5,174 bases of DNA from CAYXVB01 sp964467785 (lineage in GTDB: Bacteria > Bdellovibrionota > UBA1018). The notes under the pieces are model-generated. The model worked only from the letters and a program-made list of their open reading frames with translations. It was not told the DNA's origin and ran no database searches. Numbering within the stretch: position 1 is the stretch's first letter; each line of letters starts with the position of its first letter. A program made the translations under genes and the position numbers. Positions 1 through 5,174 of this stretch are shown piece after piece. Where the stretch lies: assembly GCA_964467785.1 (NCBI GenBank), contig CAYXVB010000225.1, positions 1-5,174 on the forward strand, written 5' to 3'.

Positions 1-397
<397 letters not shown>

Positions 398-428
398 GAC
401 GCGCGACTTCCTCTGAGGCGTTCGTAAA

Positions 429-496
429 CCCGCAAGGACCTGCGGGGGCCCCGGCAACACACCCTACCCATCTGTCGCAACGATGAGCCGGGGCCC
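429..496 (+). terminator. Two overlapping GC-rich inverted repeats after aldB, possible terminator
   Basis: Thirty-one bases after the dehydrogenase stop lies a perfect 6-bp hairpin, CCCGCA (429-434) and TGCGGG (441-446), with a 6-base loop. It is followed by a perfect 10-bp inverted repeat, GGGCCCCGGC (446-455) and GCCGGGGCCC (487-496), separated by 31 bases. The two structures share base 446, so they nearly abut and cannot both be complete. Neither is followed by a T-run on the + strand. If this ends aldB transcription, it is not a textbook intrinsic terminator. The inverted repeats are plain in the sequence; the terminator role is inferred from position. Confidence 0.4.
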
Positions 497-816
497 AGGG
501 AAGAGAAGTTTCCGGAGAATACCGATCAGTTCGAGATACTCACCAGCGTCTCGAGCCGTCCCTCATGGGGAGTCACCCACTGAAACTGAGTGGGGGTGAA
601 CTTCAAATAACTCGGACTCCGTTGTCCGTCGATCCGCGTGAATACGGGTTGTGCGCGTCCTGCAGGAGTTCGCCACCGGATGAGACCCAGCCACTCCCTG
701 ACGCAAAACAAGTGGGACCGATGAGGGCGGCGCATGCCAAAGCCGAAAGAAAGATGGACCGAATCATCGCAAGCCTCCGTCAATGCGATTCGAAATACCA
801 TAGCCGCAATAATGGA

Positions 817-849
817 GCCAGCGAGTCGCTCGCAAGCCGACCCGCTGGC
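817..849 (-). terminator. Hairpin just downstream of the exported-protein gene, probable terminator
   Basis: A stem of 7 bp (GCCAGCG 817-823 with CGCTGGC 843-849), one A/C mismatch, then 4 bp (GTCG 825-828 with CGAC 838-841) closes a 9-base loop. On the - strand it begins 11 bases after the stop of the exported-protein gene. It is followed by the moderately T-rich TCCATTATT, not a clean T-run. Position and stem strength suggest an intrinsic terminator for that gene. The weak U-tract keeps confidence moderate. Confidence 0.5.
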
Positions 850-860
850 CAAAACTCCGA

Positions 861-1385
861 TCATTGAAGACTATAGGAGCAGGATCCCTTGGTGCCTTGG
901 GCGTTGATCTCGATGGAGAGGCGGCTGCCCTCACGTTTTATCGCGGCACGGATGTCGATATTCGCGGAATACGGATCCCCGCCAATAAAGCCCGAATTAA
1001 CATTCGACTTCATCACGAGCGCCGACTTGTCCGCGTTCCAATCCAGGCGCTCGGTCTGAACCGAGTGGTATGCCTGGGCCCGGGCGTATTCCACCGGATA
1101 ATCCATAACCTGGGTCCGTACGCCGCCCACCACGTAACGATCCTGGCCGATCTCCAGTCGCTCGCATCCGGTCTGGCGAATCGACAATGTCTCCTCGCTC
1201 GGCTCAAAACCCGGCAATTGGCAGGTCCCTTTCCAGGTGCCAGAAAAGTCGGCACAGGCGAGGTTGGCGACCGCCTTCTTGATTGCCGGCCCCTGGGTCA
1301 GGGATTGCAGACCTGGAAAAGCGTGGGCTCCCTGCGAATGAACCAAAAATGCCAATGAAGCCAGAGTCATCAGTTTCGTTTTCAT
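861..1385 (-). CDS. Exported protein of unknown function, four cysteines
   Basis: I do not recognise a named family. The 174-residue protein starts with a classical Sec signal peptide: MKTK, a hydrophobic stretch (LMTLASLAFLV, residues 5-15), then GAHA with likely cleavage after Ala22. There is no lipobox Cys, so the mature ~152-residue product should be periplasmic or secreted. Mature residues 44-55 read C-ADFSGTWKGT-C. The FSGTWKG segment recalls the GxW start of lipocalin-like beta barrels, and the later sequence alternates polar and hydrophobic residues as beta strands do. Four cysteines (44, 55, 74, 169) could form two disulfides outside the cytoplasm. The ATG is supported by AGGAG (1391-1395 on the + strand as CTCCT), 5 bases upstream. 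It is divergent to the TIGR02147 regulator and followed by a hairpin. That it is a real exported protein is well supported; its function is unknown. Confidence 0.82.
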   Translation of the reverse strand: MKTKLMTLASLAFLVHSQGAHAFPGLQSLTQGPAIKKAVANLACADFSGTWKGTCQLPGFEPSEETLSIRQTGCERLEIGQDRYVVGGVRTQVMDYPVEYARAQAYHSVQTERLDWNADKSALVMKSNVNSGFIGGDPYSANIDIRAAIKREGSRLSIEINAQGTKGSCSYSLQ

Positions 1386-1390
1386 AGAGT

Positions 1391-1395
1391 CTCCT
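1391..1395 (-). promoter_or_regulatory. Shine-Dalgarno AGGAG for the exported-protein gene
   Basis: On the - strand AGGAG lies 5 bases before the ATG at 1385-1383. It fixes the start of the signal-peptide gene. The divergent regulator gene has no comparable site. Confidence 0.75.
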
Positions 1396-1432
1396 AGTGT
1401 GGTGTTACCGGCTCAATGGTGCCGGCTATGAA

Positions 1433-1461
1433 ACTATTTGTACTCCATGAAATTGCCCCAA
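1433..1461 (-). promoter_or_regulatory. Weak candidate promoter for the exported-protein gene
   Basis: On the - strand TTGGGG (1461-1456) is separated by 17 bases from AATAGT (1438-1433). This matches sigma-70 consensus at 3 of 6 and 4 of 6 positions. The match is poor, so an activator or another sigma factor may be needed. The implied leader of roughly 40 bases contains a small stem, CCGGC/GCCGG (1408-1412/1421-1425). Confidence 0.25.
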
Positions 1462-1464
1462 ACG

Positions 1465-1470
1465 TATAAT
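1465..1470 (+). promoter_or_regulatory. Perfect TATAAT -10 box upstream of the regulator gene
   Basis: TATAAT sits 53 bases before the ATG of the regulator, in an AT-rich intergenic region. No good -35 lies at 16-18 bases: the expected place reads ACTCCA or similar. The nearest TTG-type hexamer, TTGTAC (1438-1443), is 21 bases away. If used, transcription would start near 1477, upstream of the inverted repeat at 1493-1517, which would then lie in the leader. Poor -35 spacing fits a promoter that needs help, or a chance match. Confidence 0.4.
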
Positions 1471-1492
1471 CAGATTGTGCAAAACTCAGCAC

Positions 1493-1517
1493 TAAGTTAC
1501 ACGATCACTATAACTTA
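1493..1517. promoter_or_regulatory. Inverted repeat TAAGTTA-N11-TAACTTA, candidate operator
   Basis: Two perfect 7-bp arms, TAAGTTA (1493-1499) and TAACTTA (1511-1517), have an 18-bp centre-to-centre distance. This lies between 1.5 and 2 helical turns and suits a dimeric DNA-binding protein. The dyad ends 6 bases before the regulator's ATG. Its right arm overlaps a second possible -10 (TATAAC 1509-1514). Binding there could block regulator expression, so autoregulation is plausible. The repeat is visible; the binding protein is inferred from proximity. Confidence 0.45.
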
Positions 1518-1523
1518 AAACCT

Positions 1524-2360
1524 ATGGACGTATTCAAAGAGTCCGACTACCGAGTCGCCCTCCGCAAACGCATCAAAGAGCTCGCGCAGTTCAAGAAGAG
1601 CTTCACCCTCAAAAAGCTCGCCGCGCAGATCCCGGTTCAATACACCTATCTCTCGCGCGTCCTGGGAGACTCGAAATCGCACCTCAACGATGACCACTTC
1701 TTTATCGTCTGCAGGCGGCTCGAGCTACTTCCCGAGGAGATCGAATACCTGACTTTGCTTCGATCTCTCGCGATGAGCGAGGATCCGGATCGCAAGACTT
1801 ACCTCAAAGACCGCATCTCGCGCTTCCAGCAAGCCCACCAGGTGGCTGCCACCGTCCAGGACTTCGACTCGCGTCGCGTACTCGAGGAACTGGCCTACCT
1901 AGCGGATCCGATCAGCGTGATCGCATACGTCACCTTGCACGTTCCGGAGTTCGCGGAAAATCCACGCCTGCTTTGCCAGCCTCTGGGCATTGACGCCAGG
2001 CGGCTGCGCCAGATCCTCAAGAAGCTCGAAAGCCTTTCGCTCGTCGAGCTCAACGAATCCCGAACTCGCGTCACCCGAATCAAGCAGGGTCAAATCCATT
2101 ACGGCACCGACCATCCGCTCATGCGAACGCATCAGCACCTGCTGCGAAATATCTGTGTCGCCCAAGTCCTTCGTTCTCCCGAAGACATCAAAAAGTCCTT
2201 TATGGTCACCTTCACGGCCGAGAAATGGGTCCTCAAACAGATTTCGGAACGCTTTGAGGGGTTCCTTCGCGAAGTCGAGAGTCTGGTGCGAGGCTCAAAA
2301 CCCAAGAACTGCTACCAAATGAACTTCGATCTTTTTCAGTGGATGGGATTGGAGGACTAA
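1524..2360 (+). CDS. TIGR02147 / DUF4423 family transcriptional regulator
   Basis: This 278-residue protein has the layout of the TIGR02147 family, a group of presumed DNA-binding regulators abundant in Fibrobacter and Bdellovibrio-like bacteria. The opening MDVFKESDYRVALRKRI matches the family's typical start (aromatic-x-x-x-DYR-x-x-L). Next comes a helix-turn-helix-like segment at residues ~26-55, FTLKKLAAQIPVQYTYLSRV, followed by L-x-x-D-H and a second helical stretch ending in LLPEEIEYLTLL (~67-80). Residues ~110-275 correspond to the DUF4423 region, with a winged-helix-like part (PLGIDARRLRQILKKLESLSLVEL) and a C-terminal FTAEKWVLKQISERFEGFLREVE helix pair. No signal peptide or membrane segment is visible, so it should be cytoplasmic. 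The ATG at 1524 has no Shine-Dalgarno. It is divergent to the exported-protein gene, its most likely target. No family member's ligand is known to me. Confidence 0.85.
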   Translation: MDVFKESDYRVALRKRIKELAQFKKSFTLKKLAAQIPVQYTYLSRVLGDSKSHLNDDHFFIVCRRLELLPEEIEYLTLLRSLAMSEDPDRKTYLKDRISRFQQAHQVAATVQDFDSRRVLEELAYLADPISVIAYVTLHVPEFAENPRLLCQPLGIDARRLRQILKKLESLSLVELNESRTRVTRIKQGQIHYGTDHPLMRTHQHLLRNICVAQVLRSPEDIKKSFMVTFTAEKWVLKQISERFEGFLREVESLVRGSKPKNCYQMNFDLFQWMGLED

Positions 2361-2365
2361 AACGA

Positions 2366-2410
2366 GCGCCCATCAAGCTATCTCCTTGAAATCTCAGGAG
2401 CGATGGCGCC
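2366..2410 (+). terminator. Bulged hairpin after the regulator gene
   Basis: The outer arms GCGCC-C-ATC (2366-2374) and GATGGCGC (2402-2409) pair with one bulged C. An inner stem, CTCCT-T-GA (2382-2389) with TCAGGAG (2394-2400), closes a 4-base loop with one bulged T. The structure starts 6 bases after the regulator's stop codon. It is followed by CCATAAAATC rather than a T-run. It may slow or end transcription before scpA, but it is not a canonical terminator. Confidence 0.35.
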
Positions 2411-2431
2411 CATAAAATCTCCCCCTCCCTC

Positions 2432-2459
2432 TTGCCTTATCAAACGCCTTGGTTATGAT
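2432..2459 (+). promoter_or_regulatory. Candidate sigma-70 promoter of scpAB
   Basis: TTGCCT (2432-2437) and TATGAT (2454-2459) are separated by 16 bases and match consensus at 4 of 6 and 5 of 6 positions. Transcription would begin near 2466, giving a leader of about 55 bases. A small stem (2460-2466 with 2470-2476, including one G-T pair) lies at the predicted start site. This promoter sits downstream of the bulged hairpin, so scpAB can be expressed independently of the regulator gene. Confidence 0.45.
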
Positions 2460-2520
2460 GGCGGGACATTTCCGCCAGCGGGATGGCTCGTGGACTGGGT
2501 GAAGGGGGATCTTTTACACC

Positions 2521-3483
2521 GTGGCTAATCGTGTACCCATTACAATTCGTCTGGAGACCTTCGAGGGGCCTCTCGACCTCCTGCTTTACCTGATCCAGTC
2601 GCACGAACTCGACATCTCGCGCGTCTCCATCGGCCGCATCACGGACCAGTACCTGGCTTATGTCCGGCTCATGCAGGAGCTGAACTTCGACATCGCCAGC
2701 GAGTTCCTCGTCATGGCGGCCACGCTCCTGCACTGGAAAAGCAAGGCGCTCCTGCCTCAGGAAAAAACCGAAGGCGCGGCCATCGCCGCGGAAGACGAAT
2801 TCACTCAGGAGGACCTGATCCGCCAGCTCCTCGAGCATCAGCGCTTCAAGGCCGCCGGCGACGATCTCAGCCAATTACCACGCCTGGGCGAGGACGTGTT
2901 CACGCGCCCCAACAAGCGCCCTCCGATCGAACGCATCTGGAAAGAGATGAACATCTCCGACCTCTCGCTCTCTTATCAGGACATGCTGGCCCGGGCCCGC
3001 AAGCGCACGACGATCCTCAAAAAGGAAACCGTCTCGCTCACCGACAAGATCCAGGAGTTCAGCGACAAGCTCCAGATCGGCAAGCCCACGGAACTGTCGA
3101 AGTTCATCGGCGCCGGCGCCTCCTATCAGGAAAAAGTCGTGGCCTTCCTCGCCAGCCTCGAGCTTGCCCGCCTGCGCAAGCTCCGGCTCCACCAGGAAAA
3201 AACCTACGACGAAATCTACCTCGAGCTGCTCGAGTCGCTTCGTGGCTTCAACATCTCGCTGGCCTCGGGCTTCGACAATCCGAACCCGCCCAAGCCCGAA
3301 GATTCCAACAGCGCGGTCGATGTCGCGGGCACGCCGAGCGCCGAAGACGCGCAGCCCGGCAACACTCATCTCCAGCACGGTCTCACCACCGGGTCGGATC
3401 GCCCCTTTGGCGATACGCCTTCGCACGCGATCGAAAACGCGATCGCGCAGGTCGAGCACATGCTTCACCAGAAGTCCGAATAG
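2521..3483 (+). CDS. scpA: Segregation and condensation protein A, ScpA (kleisin)
   Basis: ScpA is the kleisin subunit of the bacterial SMC-ScpAB condensin; it bridges the two SMC heads and carries ScpB, helping to compact and segregate the chromosome. The N-terminal signature is clear: F14-EGPLDLLLYLIQSHELDI, then EFLVMAATLLHWKSKALLP (61-79). This region binds the SMC neck. A charged linker follows. The C-terminal winged helix for the SMC cap is at ~200-240 (EKVVAFLASLELARLRKLRL, then Q-E-K-T-Y-D-E-I). The start must be GTG 2521: an in-frame TGA at 2500-2502 leaves no other start, and an AAGGGGG-like site lies about 12 bases upstream. At 320 residues it is longer than the usual ~250, because of a polar tail (~250-320) without a recognised domain. 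scpB follows after 27 bases. Confidence 0.95.
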   Translation: MANRVPITIRLETFEGPLDLLLYLIQSHELDISRVSIGRITDQYLAYVRLMQELNFDIASEFLVMAATLLHWKSKALLPQEKTEGAAIAAEDEFTQEDLIRQLLEHQRFKAAGDDLSQLPRLGEDVFTRPNKRPPIERIWKEMNISDLSLSYQDMLARARKRTTILKKETVSLTDKIQEFSDKLQIGKPTELSKFIGAGASYQEKVVAFLASLELARLRKLRLHQEKTYDEIYLELLESLRGFNISLASGFDNPNPPKPEDSNSAVDVAGTPSAEDAQPGNTHLQHGLTTGSDRPFGDTPSHAIENAIAQVEHMLHQKSE

Positions 3484-3493
3484 TCCTCGGAAA

Positions 3494-3500
3494 AAAGGAA
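3494..3500 (+). promoter_or_regulatory. Shine-Dalgarno AAAGGAA for scpB
   Basis: A purine run ending in AAGGAA (3495-3500) lies 10 bases before the ATG at 3511. It supports starting scpB there, which means the long acidic N-terminal extension is translated rather than being a mis-called start. The site sits in the 27-bp gap after the scpA stop. Confidence 0.65.
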
Positions 3501-3510
3501 ACTCAGCCCA

Positions 3511-5091
3511 ATGACGGAAAAAGACGTACCGCCGAAGAATCCGGAAAATCCCGAAAACCTCGTCACGCTGATCGAGGATCCATTCGGGATCCGCACTGGG
3601 GAGATCTCCCGCGACCAAGAAAACCCGGAATTCGAGGACAGCTCCGACTTTGACGACATCGCTGAATCGGACGAATCCGCGACAGAATCTCTGACCGAGT
3701 CTCCGAACGAAGATCTCGTTCGTGACGCCCACGAGTGGGCACCCGACGCGCAGACTAGCGCGCCGTCCGACGACCAAACCGTCGAAATGGCCGAAGTGAC
3801 CCGGGCCCGAGCCGACGAGATCGTCACCCAAGCCCAACACGCCATTGACGCGGCCGACGCGGCCGCCTCCGATGCCGACGCGCTTGACGACATCGCAGAG
3901 GAGCTCAATCTGGCCTCCGCCGATGAGACCCTCGAGCAGCTCGAAAACCTCTCCCGCGCCATGAAGGAAGAAGAAAAGAAGCTCGAATCCGAGCTAGAGC
4001 ATCTCGCCGGCGAAAACGCGGCTGAGCTTGCCGAGCGCCTCGCCCAGGAGATCGCCGAGGACCAGCTCCTGGCGGATCAACTCGCCAAAGAAGCCGCCGA
4101 AGCCCAAGCGGCCGAGGCCATGGAAGCCCTAGATGAGGTGGACCCTGAGCTCGAAGCCGCCCTGCCCGAGCTCGACGTCAATGAGATCGCTTCGTGCATC
4201 GAGACCCTGCTTTTCCTGACGGACAAGCCCATGTCCGTCGCCAAGCTCCAAGAGCACCTCGGCCCCGAATACCCACTCAACTATTTCCAAGAAGCAGTCA
4301 CCGCGCTCAAGGACCGTTATCAGGCCTCGCATCACGGCATCGAGATCGTCGAAGTCGCCGGTGGACTTCAGTTCCGCACCAAACCCGGTCGCGCCGCGCT
4401 GGCCAAGAAGCTCGCCAAAGTGCAGACCCAGCGCCTGTCCGGCGGCGCACTCGAGACGCTCGCGATCGTCGCTTTCCGCCAGCCGGTGCTCAAGGACGAT
4501 ATCGACAAGATTCGCGGCGTGGACTCCTCGTATTTCGTCCGCGGCCTGATGGACCGCAAACTCATCGAGATCACGGGTCGCTCCGAGCTGCCAGGCCGTC
4601 CGATGATGTACTCCACGACCTCGACCTTCCTCGAGCTCTTTGGTCTCAAGGATCTCTCCCAGCTCCCGTCCCTGCGCGAGCTGGAGCAGATGGTCCCCGC
4701 CTCGCAAACCGGCAAGGCCGACGGCGAAGAAGATCCGCGCGTGCTCCAAATGCGCAAGATGGTCCAACAGATGAAGTCCGACACCTCGACCCAGCTCATC
4801 TACGATCACCGCGAAGACGAGCAGATCCTTAAGGACATCCGCCAACGCGTGCAATCGATCCCGACATCGACACCTACGCTCGACGCCGAGCGCGAGGCCA
4901 AAAAACTCGCGGAAATGCAGCAGGCGCAAACGGCCGAGCAGGCCGCCGCAGCCATGGGCCTCGAACTTCCTGGAATGGAGCCCCAGGCCGACCTACTCCA
5001 GCAAGCCGAATCCGAGAAGCTCGCTGCCGAGGCCGCGCTCGCGCAAGCGGCGGCGGATGCCGCGTCGGTCGAAGCCGATCAACAAACCTGA
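3511..5091 (+). CDS. scpB: Segregation and condensation protein B, ScpB, with long N- and C-terminal extensions
   Basis: ScpB is the kite subunit that dimerises through winged helices and binds the ScpA linker in the SMC condensin. The family core spans residues ~224-395. It begins NEIASCIETLLFLTDKPMSV and contains the hallmark LSGGALETLAIVAFRQPV (309-326), then DIDKIRGVDSSYFVRGLMDR. It ends with GRPMMYSTTSTFLELFGL (363-378). The core is normal, but the protein is 526 residues against roughly 200 for typical ScpB. Residues 1-222 are strongly acidic. The first ~90 look disordered (rich in Pro, Asn, Ser, Asp and Glu); ~95-222 are Ala/Glu/Leu-rich and probably helical or coiled coil. Residues ~395-526 are Gln/Ala/Glu-rich with Lys and Arg, also probably helical. 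Base composition does not change at the junctions, and no stop or frameshift separates the parts. The core call is secure; the extensions' role is unknown. Confidence 0.95.
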   Translation: MTEKDVPPKNPENPENLVTLIEDPFGIRTGEISRDQENPEFEDSSDFDDIAESDESATESLTESPNEDLVRDAHEWAPDAQTSAPSDDQTVEMAEVTRARADEIVTQAQHAIDAADAAASDADALDDIAEELNLASADETLEQLENLSRAMKEEEKKLESELEHLAGENAAELAERLAQEIAEDQLLADQLAKEAAEAQAAEAMEALDEVDPELEAALPELDVNEIASCIETLLFLTDKPMSVAKLQEHLGPEYPLNYFQEAVTALKDRYQASHHGIEIVEVAGGLQFRTKPGRAALAKKLAKVQTQRLSGGALETLAIVAFRQPVLKDDIDKIRGVDSSYFVRGLMDRKLIEITGRSELPGRPMMYSTTSTFLELFGLKDLSQLPSLRELEQMVPASQTGKADGEEDPRVLQMRKMVQQMKSDTSTQLIYDHREDEQILKDIRQRVQSIPTSTPTLDAEREAKKLAEMQQAQTAEQAAAAMGLELPGMEPQADLLQQAESEKLAAEAALAQAAADAASVEADQQT

Positions 5092-5094
5092 GGC

Positions 5095-5156
5095 AATGAA
5101 ATCGAAAAAGGCCGCAAATGTAGGGTTTGAACCCGACATTTGCGGCCAATTTCATT
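5095..5156. terminator. Long hairpin after scpB, probable bidirectional terminator
   Basis: Perfect 12-bp arms GGCCGCAAATGT (5110-5121) and ACATTTGCGGCC (5136-5147) are followed inward by one A/G mismatch and a GGGT/ACCC stem with a TTGA loop. Outer arms AATGAAAT (5095-5102) and ATTTCATT (5149-5156) also pair. It starts 4 bases after the scpB stop. On the + strand the stem is followed by AATTTCATTT. On the - strand it is followed by TTTTTCGATTT, the better U-tract. It probably ends scpAB and perhaps also a convergent gene arriving from beyond the right edge. Confidence 0.75.
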
Positions 5157-5174
5157 TAGTCCAGATCAAGTCTG

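Larger units (their letters stand above)
398..860. other. 463-bp stretch without a convincing gene
   Basis: No reading frame here has a recognisable domain, a good ribosome binding site and a supported start. Two antisense frames (565-867 on + and 526-864 on -) are open, but neither resembles a family I know and their codon use looks unstructured. Besides the GC stems at 429-496 and the hairpin at 817-849, there are smaller stems: TCGAGA/TCTCGA (531-536/549-554), CCCACT/AGTGGG (576-581/589-594) and CGGAC/GTCCG (613-617/624-628). The stretch could be a spacer, a degenerate gene on the - strand, or a structured RNA. The sequence alone does not decide. Confidence 0.5.

Noticed and set aside
526..864. 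112-residue - strand open frame whose ATG overlaps the stop of the exported-protein gene (ATGA)
   Set aside because: The ATGA overlap suggests coupling, but a strong hairpin (817-849) lies within its first codons where the upstream gene should terminate. The composition is rich in Arg, Trp and His, as in random frames, and no domain is recognisable. Kept only as part of the unexplained stretch.
565..867. 100-residue + strand open frame
   Set aside because: No ribosome binding site or recognisable motif, irregular codon use, and it is antisense to the other open frame across the same stretch.
864..1358. 164-residue + strand frame opposite the exported-protein gene
   Set aside because: It is the complement of a gene with a clear signal peptide and Shine-Dalgarno; the frame is open because of base composition.
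1453..1470. TTGCCC followed by TATAAT as a promoter pair
   Set aside because: The hexamers are only 6 bases apart, far too close for a sigma-70 -35/-10 pair.
2875..3840. 321-residue - strand frame across scpA and scpB
   Set aside because: Mirror of two secure genes. Its Arg/Val/Gly/Phe-rich content is typical of the reverse complement of Glu/Asp/Ala codons in GC-rich genes. It also spans the gap between two genes on the other strand.
3837..3890. Repeated GCGGCCGACGC-type runs inside scpB, suggesting a DNA repeat
   Set aside because: They are in-frame Ala/Asp codons of low-complexity protein sequence rather than regular repeat units with spacers; no CRISPR or tandem array is present.
4129..4929. 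266-residue - strand frame opposite the scpB core
   Set aside because: Same reason: it overlaps the conserved ScpB core completely and has no motif of its own.
5121..5136. GGGTTTGAACCC, resembling a tRNA T-arm
   Set aside because: It lacks the TTCRA loop sequence in proper register, and no acceptor, D or anticodon arms surround it. The sequence is the apex of a longer terminator hairpin.

Overview
The window looks like a piece of chromosome from a moderately GC-rich Gram-negative bacterium. It carries four gene blocks: the 3' end of an aldehyde dehydrogenase gene (aldB/exaC type), a divergent pair made of a small exported protein and a TIGR02147/DUF4423 regulator, and a scpA-scpB operon. TIGR02147 regulators are especially frequent in Fibrobacter and in Bdellovibrio-like bacteria. 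The regulator beside a small exported protein therefore suggests Bdellovibrionota or a related predatory or deltaproteobacterial-type lineage. This is an inference from family distribution, not proof.

Layout. Positions 1-397 (+) encode the last ~131 residues of an NAD(P)-dependent aldehyde dehydrogenase, entering from the left edge. Positions 398-860 hold no convincing gene but contain several strong inverted repeats. Two are GC-rich stems just after the dehydrogenase, and one is a hairpin that probably terminates the gene arriving from the right. Positions 861-1385 (-) encode a 174-residue exported protein of unknown function with a signal peptide and four cysteines. A 138-bp AT-rich divergent control region (1386-1523) follows. 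It contains a perfect TATAAT box and a 7-bp inverted repeat (TAAGTTA-N11-TAACTTA) just in front of the regulator gene at 1524-2360 (+). Positions 2361-2520 hold a hairpin and a plausible sigma-70 promoter. scpA (2521-3483, GTG start) and scpB (3511-5091) follow, separated by 27 bp. A long inverted repeat at 5095-5156 closes the operon.

How the genes work together. ScpA and ScpB are the kleisin and kite subunits of the SMC-ScpAB condensin, which compacts and segregates the chromosome. Both are longer than the usual family members. ScpB is extreme, with a ~222-residue acidic N-terminal extension and a ~130-residue Ala/Gln/Glu-rich C-terminal tail around a normal ~170-residue core. The divergent regulator is the best candidate to control the exported protein and itself. 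The aldehyde dehydrogenase is metabolically unrelated.

I see no CRISPR array, tRNA, rRNA, insertion sequence or integrase. The items most worth a second look are the extended ScpB, the regulator/exported-protein pair with its dyad, and the unexplained structured stretch at 398-860.
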